DNA of 25,895 nucleotides from DATBVX01 sp035263105 (GTDB taxonomy: Bacteria; Pseudomonadota; Gammaproteobacteria; Steroidobacterales; Steroidobacteraceae), in NCBI GenBank assembly GCA_035263105.1, contig DATFRO010000091.1, positions 1-25,895 on the forward strand, read 5' to 3'. The number at the start of each line of letters is the position of its first letter. The stretch's first letter is position 1. The notes beneath the pieces are model-generated. The model made no database searches. It had not been told where the DNA came from and saw only the letters and a list, made by a program, of their open reading frames with translations. The position numbers and the translations under genes are program-made. Of this stretch, positions 9,900-17,489 are shown one piece after another.

Positions 9900-10293
9900 C
9901 CGAATCCGGTCTTGCGGCACAGCGCCGCGCCTGTTCAGGCAAACGCTCAAAAACCAGCTGTTGTATCAGTGATACAACTGCTGTTCGTCCCTGATGCGTA
10001 CTTGCAACGAATAACTTGGCGCTTCGCGCTAAACCCGTAAAACATCCCGTTTGTCCCGCGTGAAACGCGGTTTGCACCCCATTCCGCGATCCGAAACGAT
10101 TCGTACGATGCTGTTGCTTTCACGCGAAACCGCTTCACTTCAAAGTTCGCTTGTTGCTATTATCCGGACACGGTTCTGCCGGGGACTTCCGACCCGACGG
10201 AGCAGGCTACCCAGGGGTACCGGCGGCCGCACTTGCATCCAGGCCGTCGCAGTAGTGCAGAAAATCAAGTCTCTCTTGCAGGAGGACGCATCA
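9900..10293. other. 394-bp leader/intergenic region before the TonB-dependent receptor
   Basis: No coding sequence is convincing here; frames crossing it are not protein-like. It holds a short GC hairpin without T-run (GCGGC/GCCGC, 9914-9928), a 19-bp palindrome at 9960-9978, a 6-bp-stem hairpin CCGCGTGAAACGCGG (10056-10070) and a 9-bp long-range inverted repeat (CGCGTGAAA 10057-10065 with TTTCACGCG 10118-10126). A weak promoter candidate is TTCACT 10134-10139 and TATTAT 10158-10163, 18 bp apart. Base composition is visibly less GC-rich than in the flanking genes, as expected for a regulated promoter region. Confidence 0.7.
9960..9978. promoter_or_regulatory. Palindromic operator candidate upstream of the TonB-dependent receptor
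   Basis: The sequence GTTGTATCAGTGATACAAC is a perfect 19-bp palindrome around a single central base. This size and symmetry fit a dimeric regulator site (TetR, GntR or LacI type). No matching characterised operator is known to me. It lies 315 bp before the receptor start codon and 60 bp after the preceding gene. Confidence 0.55.
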
Positions 10294-13257
10294 ATGACGA
10301 GTAACAGTACGATCCGTACTGCGGTTCGTCTCGCGCTGGCCAGTAGTGCAGCGACATCGGCGATGTATGGAGTCGCCGCCGTTGCACAAGAAGCGCAAGA
10401 CGCAGCTGCGGAAGTCGGAACGATTGTCGTAACAGGCACGCGCCTCGCGTCGCCGAATCTCCAGTCGATCAGCCCGATCACCGCCATCACCCAGGAAGAC
10501 ATGGGGCTGACGGGCAAAGTCCGCATCGAAGACATCATCAACCAGTTGCCGCAGGCATTCGCGGCCCAGGGCTCGACGATTTCGAACGGCTCTGACGGCA
10601 CCGCGAGCGTGAACCTGCGCGGCCTCGGCGTGAACCGCACCTTGGTGCTGGTGAACGGCCGTCGCCTCATGCCTGGTGATCCGGACGGCGGCAGCGCTGC
10701 CGACCTGAACTTCGTGCCGATGTCGTTGGTGAAGCGGGTCGACGTGCTGACGGGCGGCGCATCCTCGGTGTATGGCGCCGACGCCGTGGCCGGTGTCGTG
10801 AACTTCATCATGGACAGCGATTTCGAAGGCCTGCGCTTCGACGCGAACTACAACTTCAACCAGCATCACAACGACAACTCCGTCGCGGCCGCGCCGGTTG
10901 CCGCGCGCAACTTCCCGCTGCCGGACGACAACGTCAACACGGGCTATGGCCGTGACTTCACGCTGTCGCTGGGCATCGGTGGCCCGGGCGACAAGGGTCA
11001 TGCGACGTTCTATGTCGGCTATCGCGACATCGACTCGGTGCTGCAGTCGAACTATGACTACAGCTCGTGCGCACTCGGCTCAGGGGCCCAGTTCACCTGC
11101 GGTGGTTCGTCCACGGCTTTCCCCGGACGTTTCCTCTCGGTGAACCCGGTGACGTTCGCGACCCCGAACAGCAACACGATCGGCGCGGGCAATGCGCTCG
11201 TACCGTTCACCGCTGCAGACCAGTACAACTTCGGACCGCTGAATTATTACCAGCGTCCGGATACGCGCTACTCGGCCGGTGCGTTCGCGCACTACGACGT
11301 CGCGGATCACGTGCAGGCCTACGGCGAGTTGATGTTCATGGACGATCGCTCGATCTCGCAGATCGCGCCCAGCGGCTCGTTCCTTGCCGACCAGAGGGTC
11401 AATTGCGACAACCCGCTCTTGTCACCGTCGATGGTGCAGACGTGGTGCACGCAGTTCGGCCTCGGCCCGACCGACATTACGGACGTCCTCATCGGTCGTC
11501 GTAACGTCGAAGGTGGCGGACGCCAGGACGACATCGGTCACGAAGCCTATCGCTTCGTGGCAGGTTTCCGCGGCGACATCACCCCGACCTGGAGCTATGA
11601 CGGCTACTTCCAGCACGGCCGCACCAAGCGCAACAGCACCTACAACAACGACATGTCGTTGGTGCGTGAAGCGCGTTCGTTGCAGGTGCGCAATGACGCC
11701 AACGGCGTACCGCAGTGCGTATCGTTCCTCGATGGAACGGATCCGAACTGCGTGCCGTGGAACATCTTCCAGGCCGGTGGCGTGACGCAGGGCGCTCTGG
11801 ACTACCTCCAGACGCCGGGCTTCATCCGCGCGGAAGCGCAGGAGCAGATCGCCCACCTGGACTTCACGGGTGACATGACCAACCTGGTCAAGCTGCCGAC
11901 CGCCGAAACGGGTCTGCAGGTCAACATCGGCGCGGAGTACCGCGACGAGAAGACCGACTTCGCCCCGGACGTCGAGTTCGTGACGGGTGACCTCGCCGGC
12001 CAAGGCGGCGCCACGACCCCGACCCATGGTCGGTTCAACGTGACGGAAGCCTTCGTCGAAGCGCGTCTGCCGTTGGTTGAAGGCAAGACCGGAGCGCAGC
12101 AGTTGTCGTTCGAAACCGGCTATCGGTATTCGGACTACAGCACCGGCTTCAACACCGATACCTACAAGTTCGGTATGGATTGGGCGCCGGTCGAATGGTT
12201 GCGTCTGCGTGGCAGCTACCAGCGTGCGGTGCGTGCACCGAACGTCGGCGAGTTGTTCTCAACGCAGTCGGTGGCGCTCGACGGCGTCAACGATCCTTGC
12301 GACGGCGTAGCGGGTGATGGTCTGGACAACGGCCCAACGGCAACGTTGGCGCAGTGCCAGCTCACCGGCATGACGGCTGCGCAGTACGGGACTGTTACAC
12401 AGAACCCGGCCGCACAGTACAACGGCCTGCTCGGTGGCAATCCCGAGCTCAAGCCTGAGACGTCGGACACCTGGTCGTATGGCTTTGTGTTCCGTCCGAG
12501 CTTCGCCAACCTGACAGTCGCGGTCGACTACTTCGACATCAAGGTCGCCGACGTGATCAGCAGCGTAAACGGCGGCAACGCCGATACGTACCTGAACCAG
12601 TGTCTCGCGACGGGTGCGCAGGAGTTCTGCAGCTTGATTCACCGCGATCAGTTCGGATCGCTGTGGCTGCAGCAAACTGGCTTCATCCAGGACACCAGCC
12701 TCAACCTGGGCGGCCTGCGTGTGAAGGGCATCGACCTGCAGAGCAACTACAACTGGGATGTCGGCGGCGGCCATCGCCTCGGCTTCAGCCTGGTTGGCAG
12801 CTACCTGCTCGAGAACAAGACCCAGACGTTGTCGACGGTCAACTTCTATGACTGCGCCGGTCTGTACGGCAGCATCTGCGGAGTCCCGTCACCCGAATGG
12901 CGTCATACGTTCCGCACGGATTGGCACACCCCGTGGGCCGGTCTGAACATGTCGCTGGCCTGGCGTTACTTCGACAGCGTGAAGCTGGACCACAGCAGCA
13001 GCGACCCACAGCTCGCTGCCCCGGTGCCGGCGACCGATGCGAAGTTCGATGCCAAGAGCTATATCGACCTGACGGCGGCGATGACCTTCGCCGACAACTA
13101 CACGCTGCGAATCGGTGCGAACAATCTGCTGGATGAGGATCCTCCGCTGGTTGGCCAGGCCAACTGCCCGGCTGGATTCTGCAACGGCAACACCTTCTCG
13201 CAGGTGTACGATACGCTCGGACGTCAGTGGTTCATGTCTCTGACGGTAGACTTCTAA
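10294..13257 (+). CDS. TonB-dependent outer membrane receptor
   Basis: The 987-residue receptor imports a substrate across the outer membrane using TonB energy. It has a signal peptide (about 1-31, ALASSAATSAMYGVAAVAQ), a TonB-box-like segment and plug start EVGTIVVTGTRLASPN (about 40-55), plug motifs VNLRGLGVNRTLVLVNGRR and VDVLTGGASSVYGADAVAG, then a 22-strand-type barrel ending in a terminal phenylalanine (SLTVDF). The plug and barrel match large Caulobacter/Xanthomonas-type receptors. Fourteen cysteines fall in what look like paired loop positions, the first near residue 259. GGAGGA (10281-10286) is 7 nt before the ATG at 10294; an upstream in-frame ATG at 10051 has no such site and would bury the signal peptide. 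The substrate cannot be told from sequence. The gene ends at a strong terminator. Confidence 0.96.
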   Translation: MTSNSTIRTAVRLALASSAATSAMYGVAAVAQEAQDAAAEVGTIVVTGTRLASPNLQSISPITAITQEDMGLTGKVRIEDIINQLPQAFAAQGSTISNGSDGTASVNLRGLGVNRTLVLVNGRRLMPGDPDGGSAADLNFVPMSLVKRVDVLTGGASSVYGADAVAGVVNFIMDSDFEGLRFDANYNFNQHHNDNSVAAAPVAARNFPLPDDNVNTGYGRDFTLSLGIGGPGDKGHATFYVGYRDIDSVLQSNYDYSSCALGSGAQFTCGGSSTAFPGRFLSVNPVTFATPNSNTIGAGNALVPFTAADQYNFGPLNYYQRPDTRYSAGAFAHYDVADHVQAYGELMFMDDRSISQIAPSGSFLADQRVNCDNPLLSPSMVQTWCTQFGLGPTDITDVLIGRRNVEGGGRQDDIGHEAYRFVAGFRGDITPTWSYDGYFQHGRTKRNSTYNNDMSLVREARSLQVRNDANGVPQCVSFLDGTDPNCVPWNIFQAGGVTQGALDYLQTPGFIRAEAQEQIAHLDFTGDMTNLVKLPTAETGLQVNIGAEYRDEKTDFAPDVEFVTGDLAGQGGATTPTHGRFNVTEAFVEARLPLVEGKTGAQQLSFETGYRYSDYSTGFNTDTYKFGMDWAPVEWLRLRGSYQRAVRAPNVGELFSTQSVALDGVNDPCDGVAGDGLDNGPTATLAQCQLTGMTAAQYGTVTQNPAAQYNGLLGGNPELKPETSDTWSYGFVFRPSFANLTVAVDYFDIKVADVISSVNGGNADTYLNQCLATGAQEFCSLIHRDQFGSLWLQQTGFIQDTSLNLGGLRVKGIDLQSNYNWDVGGGHRLGFSLVGSYLLENKTQTLSTVNFYDCAGLYGSICGVPSPEWRHTFRTDWHTPWAGLNMSLAWRYFDSVKLDHSSSDPQLAAPVPATDAKFDAKSYIDLTAAMTFADNYTLRIGANNLLDEDPPLVGQANCPAGFCNGNTFSQVYDTLGRQWFMSLTVDF

Positions 13258-13280
13258 ACCTTCGCGCGATTGCGCTAACC

Positions 13281-13311
13281 AAACGGCGGGCTTCGGCCCG
13301 CCGTTTTTTTT
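13281..13311 (+). terminator. Rho-independent terminator of the TonB-dependent receptor gene
   Basis: An 11-bp stem (AAACGGCGGGC, 13281-13291, with 13296-13306) with a TTCG tetraloop runs straight into eight T residues (13304-13311). It begins 24 bp after the receptor stop codon. Confidence 0.96.
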
Positions 13312-13414
13312 CCACAGTTTGGTGCCGAGCGGGCCGGAAAGTGGGATAAAGGCGGATGATTCCGGGACGAGCGTGTGGCACTATCTACGAAGGTCTTACT
13401 GGGTGGTTGCAGCC

Positions 13415-13891
13415 ATGAAAACTACAGGAAGTCGCTGGGGTATCGCGTTATTGATCGTGTCCGGTGGAGTGCTTGCGGCCGAGCCACCGGCTCCTGCCGA
13501 TTCGGCATCAGCAGCGACGCCCGCTGCTACGCAGACCGAGGCTGCCGCACCGGCTCCAGCCGCTGCGGCTGCTGAGAGCGCGGCGACCAAGATCGAAACA
13601 AAGACGGACGCGGCAAAGCCGGCTGCCCCTGCAGCGGCCGCGGCACCTGCAGCCAAGGAAGGCTCGCCGCTCGCCGAGGATGCGGAATTCCAGCGCGCGG
13701 CGAAGAGCTACACCAAGGTGGAGCAGAAGGGCAGGACGATGTACTGCAAGAAAGAGTATCCGATGGGCAGTCGCTTGCCCGTCACGCAGTGCCTCACCGA
13801 GGGCGAGCTCGCGGACCAGGTGCGCAGCACCGGCCAGATCAAGGAACAGATGCAGACGCGTCCGAAGGGTATTCCGAATCCCGCTGGCTGA
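13415..13891 (+). CDS. Ala/Pro-rich exported protein with C-terminal cysteine-pair domain
   Basis: The protein has 158 residues with a signal peptide (about 1-21, GIALLIVSGGVLAA), followed by a low-complexity linker of about 65 residues rich in Ala and Pro (to about residue 90). A compact C-terminal stretch reads YTKVEQKGRTMYCKKEYPMG followed by SRLPVTQCLTEGELADQ, with two cysteines 16 residues apart. I know similar short C-terminal modules from unnamed proteobacterial exported proteins but no function. The ATG at 13415 fits the signal peptide; the Shine-Dalgarno match (GGTGG, 13402-13406) is weak. It lies between the receptor terminator and a convergent minus-strand gene with a 27-bp gap. 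Confidence 0.75.
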   Translation: MKTTGSRWGIALLIVSGGVLAAEPPAPADSASAATPAATQTEAAAPAPAAAAAESAATKIETKTDAAKPAAPAAAAAPAAKEGSPLAEDAEFQRAAKSYTKVEQKGRTMYCKKEYPMGSRLPVTQCLTEGELADQVRSTGQIKEQMQTRPKGIPNPAG

Positions 13892-13918
13892 CCTGGGTCG
13901 GCAGCCGCGTAATCAGCC

Positions 13919-15316
13919 TTAGTCTGCTGGCTGGGCGAAGAGATCGCCCAGCCAGTTCTTGCCCGTCCGATAGGCTCCGAGCCTCTCTTCCATGAGGCCC
14001 GTCTTCCACTGCAAAGCGTGCGCCTTGTCGAGCGCCGCTTGTTGCAGTGTCGCGGCACGGTCGAACTGACCGTTGGCGGCGTGTGCAGCGGCTGCGACCT
14101 CGAACATCTGGGGATCCGACTGGATCGGATTCTTGAGAAGCTTGTCCGCCGCGGTGAGCGCCGCGCGCGGATCACGCAGCGCATCCGTCGATGAGGTGGC
14201 GAGCAGCGCAGCCGCATGCTTGCGAACATAGAACTGATCCGACAGCGCCGCAGATTCGACGAGGTTCCGCGCTCTGCCGATCCGCTCGACGGAGGGATGT
14301 TCGCGCAATATCTGTTCGGCGAGGGCGAGCTGTGCGGCCTCGTCGCCTTCGGCGACCGCCTGGTTGAACCAGGGCATTTTCTTCGTGTCCTGGCCGCAGG
14401 CGCCAAGGAGCTCGAAACGGCGTCCCACGCGGTATTGCGCGAGCCCGTGACCTCCTTGGGCTGCCTTGATGAGCACCTGGTCGGCCTCCTGCGCGCTGAC
14501 TCCGATCGTGGGATCCAGGCCGCCGGCAACTCCGATCGCGTACTGAGCTCCCGGGTCACCGTTCTTTTCATTCGTTCGCAGCTTCTCGAGGTACCCGCCG
14601 TCCGCCCAAGAGGCGCTCTGCGGCGATTTCCGATACCTGAAAACAATCGTCAACCGCGACTCCACCGGAGCGCCATTGACCGAGGCCGGTGTGAACTCCG
14701 ATTTCAGCAGGGCTGCGATCGCAGCGGGTTCTGCATCTCGCGCAGGAAGACTCAACAGGATCTCAGGGTCGCGCGCGCGCCCCTGTGCGTCTACCGTCGC
14801 TTCGATGACGACGATTCCGGGACGCGGCAGCGGTTTCTCGGCACGATCCACATCGATGAAGCCATCGACCAGCCCCGGGACGGCCTTCACGGCCGCGGCA
14901 GACGCAGCAGGACACGACCATGGGTCGTCCGGATGAGGCAGCGCGGTCTTGAGCAGAGCCTCACGGCCGTAGCGATCGAGAACCTGCTGTGCCTCGCGTT
15001 GCTGGTCGGCTGTGAGCCTGGCGCGCGCGGCGGCGAGGCGCTCGCTGGGGACGCGCTGGTAGCCGTTCTCCGCCGCTGCCAGGAGCCAGCCGATGCTCGC
15101 GCCCAGATTCTGCGGCCCAGCTTGACCCTGCTGCGCCATGGCCGCGAGGTTGTACTGCGAAGCCGCGTCACCCAGGCTGGCGAGGCCGAGAAACTCATTG
15201 CGCGCCGGCAGGTAGTCGCCCTTCGCGTATTGCTTCACCGCCTGCGCGAAGTCGGCGCGGGCTGGCGCCCCTGCCAGGACCAGACAAATCGCGACGCCGC
15301 CGCTCAGGAGTCTCAT
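13919..15316 (-). CDS. Exported Sel1-repeat protein with internal TonB C-terminal domain
   Basis: The protein has 465 residues, with a signal peptide (1-21, ending PARA) and no later membrane helix. Sel1-type helical repeats flank the middle domain: ASLGDAASQYNLAAMAQQGQ (46-65) and ASIGWLLAAAENGY (73-86) before it, and repeats such as GDPGAQYAIGVAGG, AAQGGHGLAQYRVGRRFELL and AEGDEAAQLALAEQILREHP after it (about 250-440). Residues about 166-230 look like a TonB C-terminal domain: GIVVIEATVDAQGRARDPEI, AIAALLKSEFTPASVNGAPV and RLTIVFRYR. Classical TonB has an N-terminal membrane anchor, absent here. The start codon overlaps the stop of the upstream beta-hydroxylase gene by four bases, so the two are co-translated. 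Possible role: periplasmic adaptor; not established. Confidence 0.85.
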   Translation of the reverse strand: MRLLSGGVAICLVLAGAPARADFAQAVKQYAKGDYLPARNEFLGLASLGDAASQYNLAAMAQQGQAGPQNLGASIGWLLAAAENGYQRVPSERLAAARARLTADQQREAQQVLDRYGREALLKTALPHPDDPWSCPAASAAAVKAVPGLVDGFIDVDRAEKPLPRPGIVVIEATVDAQGRARDPEILLSLPARDAEPAAIAALLKSEFTPASVNGAPVESRLTIVFRYRKSPQSASWADGGYLEKLRTNEKNGDPGAQYAIGVAGGLDPTIGVSAQEADQVLIKAAQGGHGLAQYRVGRRFELLGACGQDTKKMPWFNQAVAEGDEAAQLALAEQILREHPSVERIGRARNLVESAALSDQFYVRKHAAALLATSSTDALRDPRAALTAADKLLKNPIQSDPQMFEVAAAAHAANGQFDRAATLQQAALDKAHALQWKTGLMEERLGAYRTGKNWLGDLFAQPAD

Positions 15317-16614
15317 GAGGCCTTGATCGGCACTTCGTCGCGGTAGTACTCGCGAATTCCCTGCACGGCGGTGCGCACCAGGTCGCGTTCGGCAGCACTC
15401 AGGAAGTTGTTCCAGATGTCGAAGATGAGGATCGCGCGCGGCACATCGCTGTCGTTCCAGGCCTCGTGCTCGATCGTGTCATCGAACACCCATGCTTTGC
15501 CCGCCTGCCATTCGCGAGTCTCCGAGCCGACACGAAACCGGCAGCCCGGCGGTATCACTAAAGGCAGATGCACGATCAGCCGCGTGTTGGTGACGCCCGT
15601 GTGTGCCGGGATGTGCGACCTGGCGTCGAGGATCGAGAAGAAAGCGGTCGGCGCGTAGCCCGGCACATCGGACATCGGCGTCGAACGCAGCAGCTGCGTG
15701 GTCTTCGGGCAGCGCTGCTGGTGCTCCGGGACCGGTTCGCCGTCGCGCCACAGGTAGAAAACGCTCCAGCGGCGCGAGTGATTGAGCTCGGCCCATTGAT
15801 CGAGCGGGACCCCCTCCGGGTAGGCGATGTAGGGCTCCAGGCGCTGCGAATCCTCGGTGAATACGCGCTCGAACTCCTCGCGGATCGCGGGGGTCGCGGC
15901 CTCGATCTCGCTCAGCCACGGGTAATCCTCGCGTCGGTAGAACTCCCACGGCGGCAGCTTGGGGAAATTCAGGAAACTGGGTTCTGGCGTAAAGATTCGT
16001 CGCCGCCCGAGAAAACTGTCGATGCAGTGATCGAACCGGTCCTGCGAAGCACCCGTGTGTTGTCCACGCACGCTGCACAGCTGCTCCGCGAGGAAGCTGT
16101 CGAGCGCGGCGTAGTTGTTGCGAACCGCATCGAGCGCACGCTGAATTGCCGGGCGCAGGCTCTCAGGCAGCTTCGCCCCGCGCGGGATCGTCAACAGAGC
16201 GTTGTGATAGACCTTTGCTGCAGCCTTCGGCTGGCCCTGTCGCTCGAGGAGCGTGCCTCGCTGAAGCAGGCCCAGCAGGTGGCGCGGCTCCAGGGCGAGC
16301 ACACGGTCGAGCGCCCGGCTCTCTTGGTCCGGGAGGTCCAGTCCGCGAAACGCGCTCGCGAGATTGAGCCAGAACGCCGGGTTCTTCGCGTCCTGGGCAA
16401 TCGCGCGCTCGAGCAGCATGCGCGCAGCGGCCGCGTCTCCGGTGTGCAACTTCTCGACGCCGCTTTCATTGAGCACCAGCGGATGGTCCGGGGCCCGGCC
16501 CTGCGCCTGCGATAGGAAACGCCTCGCTTCCGCGGGATTTCCGCTGGCGCGGGCGCGCTCCGCAGCCTCGATCAGCCTGCGGACTTCAGCTTCATCGGCG
16601 GGAGCGAGTGCCAT
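15313..16614 (-). CDS. TPR-fused aspartyl/asparaginyl beta-hydroxylase family oxygenase
   Basis: The protein has 433 residues with no signal peptide. TPR-like helices fill about 5-150 (GNPAEARRFLSQAQGRAPDH, NPAFWLNLASAFRGLDLPDQ, LLGLLQRGTLLERQGQPKAA). Residues about 215-405 are the beta-hydroxylase domain, a 2-oxoglutarate/Fe(II) enzyme with two iron-binding histidines: H338 in IPAHTGVTNTRLIVHLPL and H383 in FDDTIEHEAWN, with R393 as probable 2-oxoglutarate ligand. The family hydroxylates Asp/Asn in proteins or modifies small molecules such as lipids. The ATG at 16612-16614 lacks a good Shine-Dalgarno site. A weak promoter match (TAGACT, 17 bp, TAGAAC) lies just upstream on the same strand. 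It is the first gene of a two-gene unit with the Sel1/TonB-domain protein. Confidence 0.92.
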   Translation of the reverse strand: MALAPADEAEVRRLIEAAERARASGNPAEARRFLSQAQGRAPDHPLVLNESGVEKLHTGDAAAARMLLERAIAQDAKNPAFWLNLASAFRGLDLPDQESRALDRVLALEPRHLLGLLQRGTLLERQGQPKAAAKVYHNALLTIPRGAKLPESLRPAIQRALDAVRNNYAALDSFLAEQLCSVRGQHTGASQDRFDHCIDSFLGRRRIFTPEPSFLNFPKLPPWEFYRREDYPWLSEIEAATPAIREEFERVFTEDSQRLEPYIAYPEGVPLDQWAELNHSRRWSVFYLWRDGEPVPEHQQRCPKTTQLLRSTPMSDVPGYAPTAFFSILDARSHIPAHTGVTNTRLIVHLPLVIPPGCRFRVGSETREWQAGKAWVFDDTIEHEAWNDSDVPRAILIFDIWNNFLSAAERDLVRTAVQGIREYYRDEVPIKAS

Positions 16615-16817
16615 TGGCTTGTCGTTCTAAGATTCCAACGCAGCGAAGTCTACCGGTTTCCCGCGCGGCGCGACGAGCAACACACGCCTGAACCGGCGCC
16701 AGCGCCGGCGCGTTGACAGGTCCTGGACAATGCAGCGGCTAGCGTGTCAGGGACGATTTGCACCGACGCTCCACGCGGGTTGAAAATCCACTGCAAAGAA
16801 ATCCAGAGGGACACCCC

Positions 16818-17474
16818 ATGCGGCACATCCGCGCTTCGATTCTCCTGCTGACCACGCTCGCGCCGCTCACCGTGGCGTGGGCGCAAAACGTGCCGGACGG
16901 CCTGCGCAAGTGCACGGCTGAATCGAACGATGCGAAGCGACTCGCCTGCTTCGACCGGGAGATGACCAGTCTTATGTCTGGTGCGGGCGCGACGGCGAAG
17001 GCGGCACCGCCTCCGGCGGCCACAACTGCAGCAGCGCCAGCGGCGAGTCCTGCGGCACCGAAAGCCGCTCCCCCAGCACCGAGCGCAACGGCACCCGCGG
17101 CCGCCACGGCGACGGCAGCTGCAGCCGCCGCGGCAGCACCAGCCGCGAAGGCGCCGGCAGCGACCGCAGCCGCAAGCGATACGACGTTGTCGGCCGAGGA
17201 ACGGTTCGGCCTTTCAGATGAACAGCAACGCAAGAAAGAGAATCAGCCGGAACCCGACAAGGTGGATCACCTCAACGGGACGGTTACCGCTCTATCCAAG
17301 CGTCCGCAGGGTGAGCTCGTCGTTACCCTGGACAACAAACAGGTGTGGGCGCAGCGCTATCCCGAATCCTTTGTCGTCAACGTCGGCGACACCGTCACCA
17401 TCAAGAGCACCTTCATCGGCTCCTACCTGATGGTGTTGAGAGGCCAGACGACTCGCGTCTCCCGCGTTCATTAG
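16818..17474 (+). CDS. Exported protein: short N-terminal Cys motif, Ala/Pro linker, C-terminal beta domain
   Basis: The protein has 218 residues with a signal peptide (1-22, ending AWAQ). Residues 25-50 carry GLRKCTAESNDAKRLACFDR, a Cys-x(n)-RLACFD pattern also seen at the N-terminus of VasI/TagO-like proteins; only this short motif is shared. A linker of about 75 residues is almost all Ala and Pro. The C-terminal 70 residues form a beta-rich module (LNGTVTALSKR, ELVVTLDNKQVWAQRYPE, VNVGDTVTIKSTFIGSYLMV), resembling an OB- or SH3-like barrel by pattern. AGAGGG (16805-16810) is 7 nt before the ATG at 16818. It is flanked by minus-strand genes on both sides and so has its own promoter. Function unknown. 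Confidence 0.78.
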   Translation: MRHIRASILLLTTLAPLTVAWAQNVPDGLRKCTAESNDAKRLACFDREMTSLMSGAGATAKAAPPPAATTAAAPAASPAAPKAAPPAPSATAPAAATATAAAAAAAAPAAKAPAATAAASDTTLSAEERFGLSDEQQRKKENQPEPDKVDHLNGTVTALSKRPQGELVVTLDNKQVWAQRYPESFVVNVGDTVTIKSTFIGSYLMVLRGQTTRVSRVH

Positions 17475-17489
17475 CTCGCGACGCCGCCC

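Noticed and set aside
10051..10293. Upstream extension of the receptor reading frame
   Set aside because: It would place 81 unrelated residues before a clear signal peptide; a strong GGAGGA supports the start at 10294.
16713..16740. TTGACA promoter before the second Ala/Pro-rich gene
   Set aside because: The -35 match is perfect but no -10 hexamer lies at 16-18 bp; the nearest TAGCGT-like sequence is too far to support a call.
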